In this document: positions 24,106 through 36,232 of the stretch, piece by piece
Layout of the letters: each line of letters opens with the position of its first letter
Numbering within the stretch: position 1 is the stretch's first letter
Assembly (NCBI RefSeq): GCF_003589595.1
Contig: NW_020653856.1
Location: 350,569 to 414,568 of the forward strand
Direction: 5' to 3'
Origin: Hyposmocoma kahamanoa
Taxonomy: Eukaryota; Arthropoda; Insecta; Lepidoptera; Cosmopterigidae
DNA: 64,000 nucleotides
Made by a program: the position numbers and the translations under genes
Notes under the pieces: model-generated
What the model was told of the DNA's origin: nothing
Seen by the model: only the letters and a program-made list of their open reading frames with translations
Databases searched by the model: none

Positions 24106-24290
24106 CTAACCGACCGGTGTTCCGGCGCTAATTCGCCGCTCGTCGTTCCGCAGCACAGTTCGCAATTACATTCGGACTCGTGCACAGTGAATGCTGCTCA
24201 TATGTGGAACCTTCTCCCAGTCCAGGTCAGACAGTCACCTTCGGTTTAGGTTTTTAGAGGTGCCCGTTGGAAGTCTTGCTATTGTTCAAA
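24106..24290 (+). mobile_element. Non-LTR retrotransposon ORF2 C-terminal fragment
   Basis: The frame starting at 24,106 translates to SPLVVPQHSSQLHSDSCTV followed by AHMWNLLPVQVRQSPS, a stop at 24,247-24,249, then VFRGARW. The pattern of a basic/hydroxyl-rich run, then W N x L P, then S-P-S and V F matches the extreme C-terminus of insect LINE reverse transcriptases. Upstream an in-frame TGA marks the break, so the copy is 5'-truncated. Clade not assigned. Confidence 0.5.
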
Positions 24291-24299
24291 CACCTCACG

Positions 24300-25784
24300 T
24301 TAAAGCTACAATACCAATACAAAACAAATATTTATTTACGTTTGAAATATTTATTTATAGTTTTGTTTTATATCATCACTTGCTTATTATAATGTATTCG
24401 TATCTACATTATTTTTGTGATTATTGAGCATGTAGCATTAATTTTTTTTAAATTTTTTCTTATTGAAAGGCTATTGGAAGAAAACCCTATAAGCTCGCTT
24501 ACATTTTAATTCATTGTTAAAATATAACGTTTGGTTTTGTGGTACAATAAATAAACAATCTCCATTAACGCTCCTGAACAATGATGTTCTGATTATAGTA
24601 ATGTGCAAGTGTGACTTTATTTTTATTTATTTATTACCAGAACTGAATCTGTTATTATAGTTTATGAACCCAATGGACCAGCAAAAATACTATATGTGAC
24701 ACAAAATGTAAAGCGCTGTCTTTGTTGATTCAGAGAATACAGGTGTGCGTTATTGGAAATTTAGTCAAGAGATTGGTCCCCCACGCAGCACCGCTAGTTG
24801 TGGTTTAGTAAATTAAATATTATAATTTCACTAATGACAGGTATTTTCAGTATCCATCGTAGCGTGCAAACGGAGCGCAGTAGGTAGATGCCTTAGCGAA
24901 CCAGCGGTGTATAAAACACGCCGTTTGTCCCGTGCCGAGTCGTAATTGGACCATAATTGGAGGGCTATGAGAATACGCTTCGTAGGGGTCTCGTAGTACT
25001 TGAGGTATACGAGTACATTGACGTTGAATTTTTAAATTTATTTAGGTTTTATTTACTTTAGTAACCCGAACTATCTGAGCTACCTATGTAAACAAAATAA
25101 CTCAAGAGCTTTTCAAAATCACAAAACACATTTCCTTTAAATTGTTTTGTAAAACAGAAGTGTTCGTTTACTATTACGTTTACACCAGGTCATACACGTT
25201 TTGCTGTTGGGCGCCGGTCTGTTCTAAGGATAAGATTAAGCCACGGTCGCTAGCCCAAATAAGGATTGAGGGTTTCTTACGCCGTCGAAGAGATATATAT
25301 CATCTTGATTTTCCATATATGTAACATTACATATTAAATTATTACATATTTATTACATGCTCTATAATATAATTATACAAAGAGGATTACGTATATGCAG
25401 TTGGCAATCAACTATAAATTGTCTGTGGCAGCGTCCTCGTGTAGAATTTAAATTATGAAAACCACGTAGTATATTAGTCTCTCTGTGTTTAAACGGATAT
25501 TTGGTATTTCCGGCAATTTCTAGATTTCTCAGATAACAAACGATATATAATAGATGGGTCGGACATTTTCAGGGTATTAATTAAAAATAATCAACGGTTC
25601 ATTATTTAATTACGGATTTTAAGTAGATATGCGACAGATGCTAACCATGTTGTAAACGACAAAATTATAAACGAAGTGTGAAAAAGAATTTATTAAAGTT
25701 ATTGTTTGTTTAAAATTGCTTTGTTGATACTTCGAACCTAGAGAACCGTTTAAATCAGTGTCGATATTTAGTAATCTAGTAAGA
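24300..25784. other. No gene recognised
   Basis: Unique AT-rich DNA with only short unrecognised ORFs. Confidence 0.5.
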
Positions 25785-26106
25785 TTTTTTATCATGCCAA
25801 GTGACAGGATGAACAAGTCGTGCGCCTGGTAGTGAGCGACACGCCTGTCAAATGCCAAATGTAACAATTGCCACTTTTTAATTTACCACATGCAGCTTTA
25901 AATAACAAAAGTCTGACACTGCCACTGCACCCGTCACTCAGAGATATAAGTTGACAAGTCCCGTGCATGCATAATTCACCAGCACCCTTTACCTTTCAGA
26001 ACAGGAACGCGGTAATGCTCACATTACTGGTTGGCGGCAGAAACAGATAAGATGGCAGTACTTCCCAGGACGAACTTTTTCACAAGGGGCTCTACAGCTA
26101 CTAACT
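25785..26106 (-). mobile_element. Retroposon family S, full length
   Basis: This is the longest copy. On minus it runs from 'GTTAGTAGCTGTAGAGC' through 'AAAGTTCGTCCTGGGAAGTA', 'CAGTAATGTGAGCATTACC', 'GGTGCTGGTGAATTATGC' and 'GACAGGCGTGTCGCTCAC' to a 3' end 'CATGATAAAAAAT'. The A-run tail and constant 3' end indicate retroposition. I see no tRNA-like A/B box pair in the head. The core around 'ACAGGCACATGGGAC' in better copies is a dispersed repeat known to me from moths. Confidence 0.75.
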
Positions 26107-26344
26107 AGCTAGAGTATCTAAATCAAAGAAGGTTTTCAAGTTAATCTAACGCCATTGTATAAATAACTTTTTTATTGGACGTCAATATAGTTTGATAATA
26201 TTTTTTTTACTTACACGATCCCTCGATATTGTAATTTACATTTTAATATTCTGACATTGATAGCACGGAATTTGTGTAATGTTATGCGACACAGTGAGGA
26301 ATACTGTGATACGTAAAATATTTTGCGGTGCTTTGTGCACGTGG

Positions 26345-26460
26345 AGCAGGTGAATGAAAGTAGAGCATTGAAAGAGATAAACAGAGACAGTGGAAGGCAA
26401 CATTGGAAGAGGATGGCCACGAAAAACCTTTTCAGAAAGCGAAGAGCATGGTAAGTTTGT
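26345..26460 (+). mobile_element. Possible LINE remnant (weak)
   Basis: One frame reads GNIGRGWPRKTFSES. This resembles the G(K)RGRGRPRK(T/S)F stretch near the end of some insect RTE-like ORF2 proteins. It is very short and flanked by stops, so it could be chance. Confidence 0.25.
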
Positions 26461-27711
26461 CAGGATCGTGTAAAATGGCGATAGGATAAGAGGAATGCAA
26501 ACTCGTGAGTGTTCTATTGAATTACGTTTATCGGAAATAGCAAATCACTGTCCGGTCAGCGCCAGAACACGTCGCAGGCCGTCTCCTGGACTGTAGCATA
26601 AGTGGCGATAAATTCGTAATGAAGGACTTCGCGAGTTCAAAGGGGCCCTGGTTTATTCATGAACAGATTGTGTTTTAGCCATTCCTAAGGGACGCGTCGT
26701 ACACGTGTACTACATGTCCTTCACGACGATTATATTCACTCTGTTATCCCTAAAAGGGACGTACGATAGAAGATTTAATAGCGTATTTAAATTGGGAAAT
26801 TGTAAAAGATATTTCGTACATAACATTTTCTGACTAAAGCAGTTAATGTGACTTCTTAAATATTTGGTAACAATGTTTTAAAAATTTACGTACACTAAAG
26901 TTTAATTTTATATTATTTGACGTTTATCGAGGTTATGCAATAGTCACGGAAGATGACTGACCCCCGTAATACAGATTTTGTTCTAGTCCGATAAGTCAAT
27001 GATCAATGCTCTTTTTAAATAAACTATAACCTGTCTTACCGCAACTTGATTAGTTTTAGTTAAATATTTTGCTTTGCGCAATAATTTTTGTTTATATTAT
27101 TATTATCTATTTTAGTCTCTCAACCTTTCAAATTAATAAAAGGAATAGAATATCCATGACTTTGAAGTTTTGGTGGGGAGTAAAAGAACTGAGTACCTTT
27201 TGTTGACAGGCGAAAGACGGCAACTCCGACAGAGGCCACGACTGGCGGTGAAGCCTCGAAATGGAAGTTGACTAAAAAGTAATTTGTGTAGTATGTAAGG
27301 TTACCTCGTAAGCTGTCGGCGTGACATTCTAATTGATGTTGAACAGCTTACAGTGAACTGAAGAAGTGCATAAATCCCAAAAATATATATTAATTTATTT
27401 TAATGTAGAATCGACGGACGTTTGTGACTGACGATACGATCATAAGACGGCGTAACTCGTTTATCCAACAAAAAACTTTAGTCTAGAATAACCCATAGTT
27501 GTTATTTCCGAGAAATAGTAATTCACTATTCAATGTTAGTTTATCATTTAGACGATAAATTAATACGTCTAGCAACAAACTATAATGATTTTAAATAAAT
27601 TTCAACTTATGGCTGTGCTTCAAAATATTGAAAATCAAACATTATAAATTGAAAATCATTTGAACTAAAACTGAACCGCATATTCGTATAAAATTTAATT
27701 ACCGTTTGTGT

Positions 27712-27840
27712 AGCGACCACGCGCTTGTGGCCGCGCGGGCGCGCGGGCTTGTAGGGCTGAGCGCGGTCAGCATAATGCAGCGTAAATTCCGTGGTCGATA
27801 ACGACGCTCCAGCGCTGCGGTGAACCTCATGAAGTGCACT
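27712..27840. other. CpG-dense patch
   Basis: GGCCGCGCGGGCGCGCGGGC (27,730-27,749) followed by GGTCGATAACGACGCTCCAGC makes this one of the most GC-rich spots of the window. It is a candidate promoter or enhancer core, but no core-promoter motif set or exon can be shown. Confidence 0.3.
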
Positions 27841-27993
27841 TTACATCATTATTTTGTTAAATCAAACTTTCAGTACAAATGCAACGTCTGCATTTATTTG
27901 AACCTTACAGGAATTAATTAACACTAGAGACGTGTAAACCTACACTATCATAATTATTAATTGCAGCAACTCGCTTAAAAACTGCACAAGATA

Positions 27994-28045
27994 TTTTCTA
28001 CATACGTGATAAACACGTATGTAGAAAAGGATTTCTACATACGTG
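27994..28045. repeat. Triple-arm hairpin locus
   Basis: TTTTCTACATACGTG (27,994-28,008), then after 5 nt its exact reverse complement (28,014-28,028), then TTTCTACATACGTG again (28,032-28,045). The middle arm can pair with either neighbour. Confidence 0.85.
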
Positions 28046-28740
28046 TATATCACGACTGTCTCCTAATGGGTTTGGCCGAGATCAATCAAAAATCAAACTT
28101 TTTATAAGCATGTTATCCGCAATGGAAAGATAAAAAATTTGAAGTACGATGACAATAATAGATATTTTCTGGTTCATATATTTTTGTCAACCGAGTTCTT
28201 CTGAATAAAATGCTGAAGTAACAAGTCTAAAACTGCGTCAAAGAAGTGGTTCAACAAAAAGACAAACATGTTTACAATCACTCAGAAATAAACTCACACA
28301 CCATTACCGAATATCCTCATAGCCCTCATGCCCATTGACGTCGGCGTAATCCAGTGAAAGTCTTTCTTTCCACGCGAGCGGCTGCGCCTCTCCAAATATT
28401 TTTAATCACAAGAAAGCGGACTGCTGACTCAAGTGTGGACGTAGCTAGGGAAAATTGAAGATATGGCACAGGGGGCCTTTCCACTTCGGAATATATTTAT
28501 TGTAGTACCTGCCGTGATCACAATCCGGCTGAATACGAGGTAGCAATATTATTAGGAAACAGAGCCGTTGTGCAGATCGGCTAGCCGTAATGTAATACAG
28601 CCTTTTATACAAAACGGCTATGAAATATATACAATTTAAACATTATAAAAAGAACTATTTACACAAAAAAAATCAGAATAAAGGGTGTGATTTTTTGCAA
28701 CTGTAGTGAAAAATAGGGTGGTTTTGCATTAATATTTGAT

Positions 28741-28905
28741 ATTATTAGACATGAATGGTAGATGACTTTACTATCTCAGCCAGCCGTGACCATGGGACCT
28801 GTAAAGGGCCAGAAACGTTGCTTTGTTTGAAATAACAAATAAGCGATTAAAATAGTTTCATTTCTTATGTCCAACAATCGCGAAAACCTATGAACTCGAT
28901 ATAAA
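28741..28905 (-). mobile_element. Repeat family G, copy 3
   Basis: On minus: 'GAAATGAAACTATTTTAATC', 'CAACGTTTCTGGCCC', 'TTTACAGGTCCCATGGTCAC' and 'GGCTGGCTGAGATAGTAAAG'. The outer motif 'TCGCGAAAACCTATGAACTC' is on the plus strand at 28,878-28,897, opposite to its place in copies 2 and 4, as a terminal inverted repeat would be. Confidence 0.65.
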
Positions 28906-29339
28906 AACACTTTACTGAATATTCTACCAGGATCTCGTGATAGAAGTTAAGGCACGAGCTTAGTGCAGAAATGCTTTTTTAAACCTAATTGCGGCTCTGG
29001 CGTTTGGCTCTAAAGCTCTTTCTGGTTTCAAAGAAACGCATCGGCCAAATAAATAAGGAATAAGCCGTGGGCCTTCGCTCTGCTTGACCTTTTAAAGGCT
29101 CTTAACCCAAAACACCGTTTGCGTTGGAGATTACCTCAGTTTCCGGAATTCATATTACCTAGAGTAAGAAGTTGTTTTGACGAAAATGCGTACTTTTTCT
29201 GTGCTCGTTGAATGCAACATAAACGTAAAAAAACTGATTGCAACTTAACGCAGATTTGGACGCTATCCTTTTTATTTACATGTTAATATTAGAACTCAGT
29301 AGTTCATAGTTTACGCTACGTAGGGTTTGTTAGCAGGGG

Positions 29340-29376
29340 CCACTGAAAATCGGCGTCGTCATAGCATTTTCAGTGG
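29340..29376. repeat. 11-bp inverted repeat, 15-nt loop
   Basis: CCACTGAAAAT and ATTTTCAGTGG flank a CGTCGTC-containing loop; 'GACGACGAC' follows. Probably part of an unrecognised dispersed repeat. Confidence 0.6.
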
Positions 29377-30249
29377 GACGACGACAAAAAGCTCAGTAAA
29401 CGACAGGTTCCGTAACAGCACAGCGTACACTATATGCTCATTATTTATTTGTCACCTTAAAATTATTTTAACTAGTTACCTACTCGTGTTATTTATTATA
29501 TACTAAAGTGAAGGGTCTTTGTTTCGTGGAATGTATTTTTTTTAGTAGAATATGTTTCTTTAGTATGTGTTTTTTAAAGTTTGTTTTAGTCGTAATTTAT
29601 TATGTATTGTATGAATAAAATATGTGTGTAGGGTTTTTTCGGAGTAAACGATTTTCTATTTCATTTTATTCATAAATATATTATGTATATCATATAATGT
29701 ACGTATAATGTATGTGTGATGATAAATGGTTATACAAATAGATATGCACATTATTGCTCTTAGACAAAAATATAAACGGTACATAAATAACTCACAACTA
29801 ATGAAGGCAATGGCAATCTTATCGCTAAGAGCGATCTCTTCCAGACAGTTTTTAAAGCTAAAGAAAACTAAAAAGCATAGGAGACGTATTATACGTGTGC
29901 TATAGAATTTCCATTTTTTTTCTTTACGAAAAAATTAATATTAATTCGAAAAAGTCATTTTGAAATCGTATTTGCATCGAAAATCATATTATATAATTTC
30001 TAATATGATATTTATTTGCTAAATTTAAAATACGAAAGTCAAGAAAAAGCATTAAGGTCAAACTGGTGTTTGTAAGAAACGTTTTGACTCAAATCTGGGC
30101 GAGAGCGCTCCACTCGAGAACACTTCACGTAAGGTGTGCAAACCGAGGCGGTGGCATGCCGAGAGACGGCACTGCGATGTAGCAACGATAATGATTGTTT
30201 TGCACAACTTGTTATGCTATTAGAACGCACAGTATTGTTTATTACTAAC

Positions 30250-30480
30250 CTATTTCTGCCGCTAAGCAGCAATGTGAGTATTACTGCGTTCTGGTTGAGA
30301 AGAATTTCTGGCACATGGGAGTTTTTAACTTATGTCTCAGGGTGCTGGACGGAGTGGCAGCACACCAAAGGTATTTGCGATTTAAAGCTCTGAGTGGCAC
30401 TGCAACCGTTATGGACAGGCGTGTCGCTTACCAACAGGTGCACGACTTATTCATCACATCACTTAGTATCATAAAAAAAG
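30250..30480 (+). mobile_element. Retroposon family S, 5'-truncated
   Basis: It starts within 'TATTTCTGCCGCTAAGCAGC' and continues through 'GTATTACTGCGTTCTGG', 'GGCACATGGG', 'ATGTCTCAGGGTGCTGGACG', 'GCGATTTAAAGCTCTGAGTG' and 'GGACAGGCGTGTCGCTTACC' to 'AGTATCATAAAAAAAG'. ORFs of 65-91 codons overlapping it are repeat translation. Confidence 0.8.
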
Positions 30481-32384
30481 AAAGAAAAACAAAGTTACCA
30501 CGAAAATTTTAAAATCAAAGTACTCTAAATTGCTTTGAACCAATAATTCACAAAAACTACAAACGAATATTTTAAATATTCGTAAAGAGATTTAACCAAT
30601 TTTTACGTATTTTTTTAATAACCGCAATAATACCGTTTTTCTTTATTGGCACATGAGTTTAGGCACAAGTTCCCTTCAAATCGTTAGCCGAGCGATTATT
30701 CTAACGGCGCGTGTCAAGTGGCAAACACTTTACCGCTTACGGGGCGGACCCATACACAGCCATATATAAGTACGTACACTCGCTAACATGGGATGATATC
30801 AAAACAGGGCTCGTAAAAAGCTTAATATCGCCAAGGAAACATCTGGTTGTTTCGACGTCCCAAATGATGTCCACTCACCGTTTGCGATCGCAATATTTAG
30901 TTATCAACCTTCACTTTATAATTAATTTAAGAAAATGAGACTCGATAAACACTCACTACGTAATGTAAACCACACTTCCTGCATAAAAATTATACTCTAT
31001 TCAATTTTATACATGTTCCATATTAAGAAAAGTAAAATATTTTTACTGGAATATCATAATAAAAATATTGTCATAAAAACGGGTTTCAAGTAAAGCTCAA
31101 CTCGTTCCAACACCCTGTATAGTAAGTTTACCTTCAAGCGAGAGGTTTGGGGTTGTTGTTTTATTACGGGATTCATATTGTAGCAAAAGGGGTGCCTCGG
31201 TATTCAACAGCAATAAAAGTTAGGCGTAGCACGTATTATAAGTAGTTCTACGAGGTCTACGTGCTACGGAATTCCGTAGCTATTTATTAGTGGGAACAGA
31301 GTAATAAAATCAGCAACAAAATTTATGAAGCTATTGAAGTCTAATGCAGATTGTACACGTATATCGATATATCTTTCCCAAGGGATACTTTATATCGTGA
31401 CAGATACCTTTATCACGAGATAAAGGTATCCCTTGGGTAGTATTTTTGTTTTACGAATTCAGAATTCCTCCCAGGTACGTGAACAAGACAACCAATAATT
31501 GAAACGACGATTACAACCAGCATTTTTGTTGCCTGTAAATTAGTTACCATCACACAAACGTGAATGTGTATGCTGCATACCTGTATTGCCAACAATAAAC
31601 TAGACTCGCATCAATACGATCACTTCTGTTAACATCGTCATAAGGGGGAATATAGAGCAACGACGGCAATGTAGTGCGAAAACGCGCGCAGGTTAGTTCT
31701 GAGAGCAGATAGGTGCATATTGAAGCCATTGGCAGTCAGCTAGCAAGCGAGCCCGGATTTCGGACTAGGGCTGCGAGGGAATTTCGTGGATGGTTGCATT
31801 TTAGTAGCGGTCGTTACTGTTTTGTATTTTTACTTAGTCTTTTATCTGAGGGGTTGCTGATTGGCGGACGTTAACAATACAGGGTACCAAAACAAATACT
31901 TTGCAGTTTTAATTTATCACGGTCATTTATCAAATTCATGTCCATTGCTAGTTTTTAAAGCTATTACCTACTTAGTCTTCCGACTCAACGATAAACCGAT
32001 ATCTTTAAATTTTTTTTCAGTGTTCGAAATATAATTCGAGTACGTCATCATCAACTCATTGCTGGAAAAGGAGAGGGGTTAAGTACATGTAGTAAACAGT
32101 GCTGGCTCCATGTGTTTTGACTTCACGGTTGTAAATGAATTTATATGATACACTAAGATATATAATATCAAGCGAGTTCACATCGTTTCGTTTTATTTTT
32201 CGGGCTCTCAGCCTTTATAGCAGCCCTATCGTTCTAATCCGTGCGCTTGAGTCTCGCGCCATTGAAGCATGGGATTTTTGAAATTCTGCCGTTCCTGCCG
32301 CTCGCGCCGCCTCTTCGCTGGCACGGATAGATAGCATAGGAAATACGCTGCGATTGAGCTATGGTCGCTTGGTAAGTTAGGTAA
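30481..32384. other. No gene recognised
   Basis: Unique DNA. A short palindrome ACGAATATTT-T-AAATATTCGT lies at 30,563-30,583, a 75-codon ORF at 30,711-30,938 is unrecognised, and the switch-like hairpin at 31,377-31,437 is listed separately. A mildly GC-rich segment lies at 32,220-32,345. Confidence 0.45.
31377..31437. repeat. Inverted repeat with two competing hairpins
   Basis: Outer form: CCCAAGGGATAC plus TTTATATCGTGA pairs with the mirrored arm ending in GTATCCCTTGGG, a stem of about 24 bp with one bulge and one mismatch and a 12-nt loop. Inner form: GATACCTTTATC (31,403-31,414) pairs perfectly with GATAAAGGTATC (31,419-31,430) over a 4-nt loop. The two share the right arm and exclude each other. 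A pre-miRNA-like foldback cannot be excluded. Confidence 0.7.
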
Positions 32385-32850
32385 AGCCTATGAACTATAA
32401 ATATTTCGAACTATATATAGTTACTACTCATCCGTAAGACAGATTCTCAGAGAAAACGAGTAAGAAATTCCAGGCCTTACTCTTTGTAAATAGATTTGAC
32501 ATTTAGTATTCGCAATATTTATCGTAAAAACCATCTAAAATAGAACAATGGGTCATTGGCATGGATTTTTGTTATTAAAGTACCCAGAAGCTGTACCTTT
32601 AGTATAAAGTCTTGTTTCACTATAGTCCTAAACCTCGTACCTAGGTATATAGAAAATTTTTAATATCAACCGGAATCTTAAAACAGAGGTGTGTACACTG
32701 CCTCTTCAACGACTGTCAGAACAGCCCTGTTTTATTTTATTTTAAGTCTGCTACTATTTTTCATAAAATATTACTGCTCAGAAGATGAACCGGGATTAGA
32801 CGAGACGTTAATCACATTTTCATAAATGTTACAAATTGTTACGCTCGATA
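32385..32850 (-). mobile_element. Non-LTR retrotransposon 3' end, same family as 57.0 kb copy
   Basis: On minus, 32,550-32,850 aligns along its length with the coding end of the 57.0-57.7 kb LINE. Shared landmarks are 'ATTTATGAAAATGTGATTAA', 'ATGAAAAATAGT', 'AGATTCCGGTTGATAT' and 'AGGTTTAGGACTATAGTGAA'. The 3' UTR (32,385-32,549) shares 'ACTCGTTTTCTCTGAGAATC' and 'CTGTCTTACGGATGAG' with that copy in diverged form. The reading frame is broken by several indels; the copy is 5'-truncated and more decayed than its relative. Confidence 0.65.
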
Positions 32851-35147
32851 GAACTAATAACGGGATAAAATTTTTTTCGACCCGTAATATCAACTAACCT
32901 GTCATATCATTAAGTAACATGTAACAGTTTAAAGCATTTAACTTTTGACACGGTGCAGTGAGTAAACTGTTTGAGTGTAAAACAGGGCAAAAAGAGGAAG
33001 TTGTAAGGCCGCTGGCGGAGCGGACGTGGCGGACGTGGCGGACGGGGCGGACGGGGCGGACGGGGCGGACGAGGTGGCGGCGGAGCGTTTACCCGGCTCC
33101 ATATGAGTTTGAATACGTTCCAAATTATTCACAAGGCGCTTACTAGAGCTCGTGTATTGCAGTTTTTATTTTGCAATTTTGAAGATTTTATTTACCAGTA
33201 AATATTTTGTTACAATAAAACGCTGTGGTGAACACAAGATAATGTTTTGCGTTGCAGGTACATTTCGGACAACCATGTATTTCAGTAATACATGGAAGTC
33301 CACAATCCAAAAGATGGCCAACAACTCAGTTTGTTACATTTAACCGCATTCGCTAGCTATTCTTTATATTAGAGCCCTGTATCCAGCTGTGAACTAACAA
33401 CAGTGTAATGTAGTGTAGTCTACAATACACAATATGATTTCTAAATTATAAAACTAACAGTGTTAACCAAAATCACACACTCTCAACAATTTTCAAATTT
33501 CGTCATTTCATTATTAACGGTGCGATAGGTACGTTCCACTGCTGCGCATTAAAAAAGGAGGGTTTAAGTTATTGTAAAGGTTTGCTAATGTCAATATTTA
33601 TGAAAGTTTATAATTTTTTAAATTTATTAACTGAAATGTTAGCTGAAACTAGAATAAACGAGCTGTAAACGCTTATGTTGCTCGCGGCTATGAGTTGGAA
33701 ATAGCATTCAGCAGTAAGTTAACAACCGCATAAGGCTGCTACGCGCCAGGCCAGTTGCGGATTGACCAGTCCAGTTGTTCACAAAAAGTGACATAATTAG
33801 TTCCGAGCCCGCCATCTGTCAGTCCTTGTCTGTCAGTACGTCAGCCCGCCACGCATATCCATCTGACTTGAACAAACTTCACAACAATCAATTTGAGAAG
33901 AAATAGATTTTACCAAGTTCACAATGTTCAAGGCTATAATGCCACGAAAGTTGAAAATTCGATGACTTTGGTAAAATTGAGTGACAGGAACGTGATGAAG
34001 GTGCGACCTTATACTTTACCCATTATATACGACTCACTGCTGGATACGGCTCCCAGAATACGGCTTAGTCTATAGACCATCTACTCTGATTAAGTTACAT
34101 AGTAACAACATATCGAGCAATAATTCGACATAAATACGTAAGTTATTTTATACTTTACTCAATATGTCGTCTCACGGCAGTTTTATATCAAAAAAAGCTA
34201 CGGAATTGAAGTACAAAAATATTTGTTTTTAAAGATTTTTGAATCATCTCACGAACTTGTACAGCTTTTTTTTCTGGCTCTGTCTTTGAAACTGATTATG
34301 TGTTGTTCATAGGTTGACAAGTTACAAAAAAATTGTAATATTTTTAAATTAGTAAATTATTTTCTTTGTCATTAACACAGGCGTTCACTTATATATAAAT
34401 GTCTGCGTATAGCCAGCCGTTACTCAAGCCTTATAGAAAGCTCATTACGTCTACCTGCGATAATTAAACCAAATTGACAGAGGTCCGCACCTCACCGGTC
34501 CCGAAATGCCGAAAGGCCGAATGGGGTCAATAAAGCGCGTGACCCACAAACGCTCTTCTGCTGATTGCATCTCGTTTGTACTCCTTTTGCCTCCGGTAGC
34601 AGCTCATTACTTTATCTTCATACAGTACGTATGCATAACAACAAATACGATGTCCATGTCATAATGGTATCTTTTGGTGATGGTGGCAACAAAATGAATG
34701 TTTTTTCTTCTTTTCATAATTAAGTACAAGAATAATTACTTTCTAATTATATAATTCGATGACCGCCACGGCACAGCGATTAGTATTTTTTGTTTTTTTT
34801 ATTAGGAGAGACGAGGGGCTTAAGAATTCCTGTCCAAGAACAGGTGCCGTATAATTATTATACAGAGAGTGTACATAACTATCAACCAACCCATAGAACT
34901 TTTCAAATGGGCTGGAATATAGCTAGTTCACAACCGTGTTCGGTTTAATCATAGTATCACTTAATGTTCAAATTCCTGTCAAACAAGACGGACATTTCGA
35001 TTGTAGCTTAACAAGGTGATGCGTTTTAACATTCAAAACGCAGGGTGAAAATTTCCGTTCGAGAAAATTCTAGGCGTCCGAAGCCATTATAGCCAAACGC
35101 TCACACTTCAAATTACATACTAAGGTAACACAGTCTTGATTCGATAC
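32851..35147. other. No gene recognised
   Basis: AT-rich unique DNA except for the minisatellite at 33,014-33,082. Short ORFs at 32,938-33,146 (both strands) and 33,893-34,075 are unrecognised. A 7-bp hairpin GCGTTTT/AAAACGC lies near 35,020. Confidence 0.45.
33014..33082. repeat. 9-bp G-rich minisatellite
   Basis: Five perfect units, G(T/G)GGCGGAC, occupy 33,026-33,070, with degenerate units on both sides. The unit is a multiple of three, so both strands stay open: RTW/RTG repeats on plus, SAP/SAT repeats on minus. Neither ORF (62 and 64 codons) has other coding evidence. Confidence 0.85.
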
Positions 35148-35362
35148 AATTGAGGCTATTAGCGCAAAAGTGGTGTAACACACATAATTTTTTTTCTACA
35201 ATATTGCTATTATGTTTACAATTCCACATTAACTGTTTTCTGCAATATTACAATATTATATTTTTCCTACTTACATAATTATGTTCTTAAATATCATTTA
35301 AACTAATATTGTAGAAAATAAATTGAATCTGGGTTACATCACTTTCGCTGATAGCCTCAATT
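35148..35362. mobile_element. MITE, about 215 bp, with long imperfect terminal inverted repeats
   Basis: The left arm starts AATTGAGGCTATTAGCG and the right arm ends CGCTGATAGCCTCAATT. The arms continue inwards for about 55 bp (GTGTAAC vs GTTACATCAC; TTTCTACAATATTG vs TAATATTGTAGAAAA), with scattered mismatches. The interior is AT-rich and carries further CAATATT inverted words. No ORF, and no clear target duplication. Confidence 0.7.
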
Positions 35363-36232
35363 ATTAAAAGAAATTTCCCAAATAGTACTTATGTATAGGT
35401 ACCTTTTCGTAAAGAATGTACCATTATTTGAATCCAATAGCGTGTATTATTACTAGCGTTAAAAATGATTATACTACATCTAATTCCATAAATGGTCAAC
35501 ATAAAGCATGCAAACATGCCACGGTATTGGCAACAAACTTTTTTCTGAGAATAAATAGTACGCATGGCTTTGGCACTACTTACGCGAAATAATTACATTC
35601 TTGACATTGTTACGGTTGCATTTGAGAGAAGCGGCAAAACTAAATAAAAGTCGTGTTAGTAAATATTATAATTTTTTAATTCTAATCATTTTAGTACCAA
35701 GTATAAAAAGTCGAAGAACTTTGAAGTAAGTTTTTTTCAAACCAAACAAACTGGCACATGGAAGTTTTTTTCTACGTTTGTCAAATTAAAACGCATGACT
35801 TGTTAAGCTTCACGGGTAGATCCATGTTTAAAAATACTGTGCGTTACCATTTTTAAATTCGTGTGTATTTGCTACATACACGAACACAACAACACACGTA
35901 CTATGTTTACATTTCTCCAATTTGTACTTGTACTCACGCCCTTGTAGTCGATTCAATATTCAATGCTGAGAATTTCCATAATCCCCGCAGCGCTCTCGAG
36001 CGCCAACTTTAAGTATAACAAAGCTGTTTGCCATTTTTAAATGTAGTACAATTACTCAACTCCCACAGCTAACTGTTTCAAACCAATTTCTGAGAGATTT
36101 TGGCCGGTTCTAAAACAAATCTTTAGGTTAAATTAGCTTTTTACTTAACTTTCATTTAATTTCAAAAAGACTATACTTTATTAAAATACCCTAAACTAAG
36201 TTATATATGAAATGTAGTGTCCTTTAAATAAG
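35363..36232. other. No gene recognised
   Basis: AT-rich unique DNA with nothing recognisable. Confidence 0.5.

Larger units (their letters stand above)
26107..30249. other. No gene recognised apart from small features listed
   Basis: AT-rich DNA with a possible LINE remnant (26,345-26,460), a CpG-dense patch (27,712-27,840), a triple-arm hairpin (27,994-28,045), repeat G copy 3 (28,741-28,905) and a hairpin (29,340-29,376). ORFs are under 92 codons. Confidence 0.45.
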
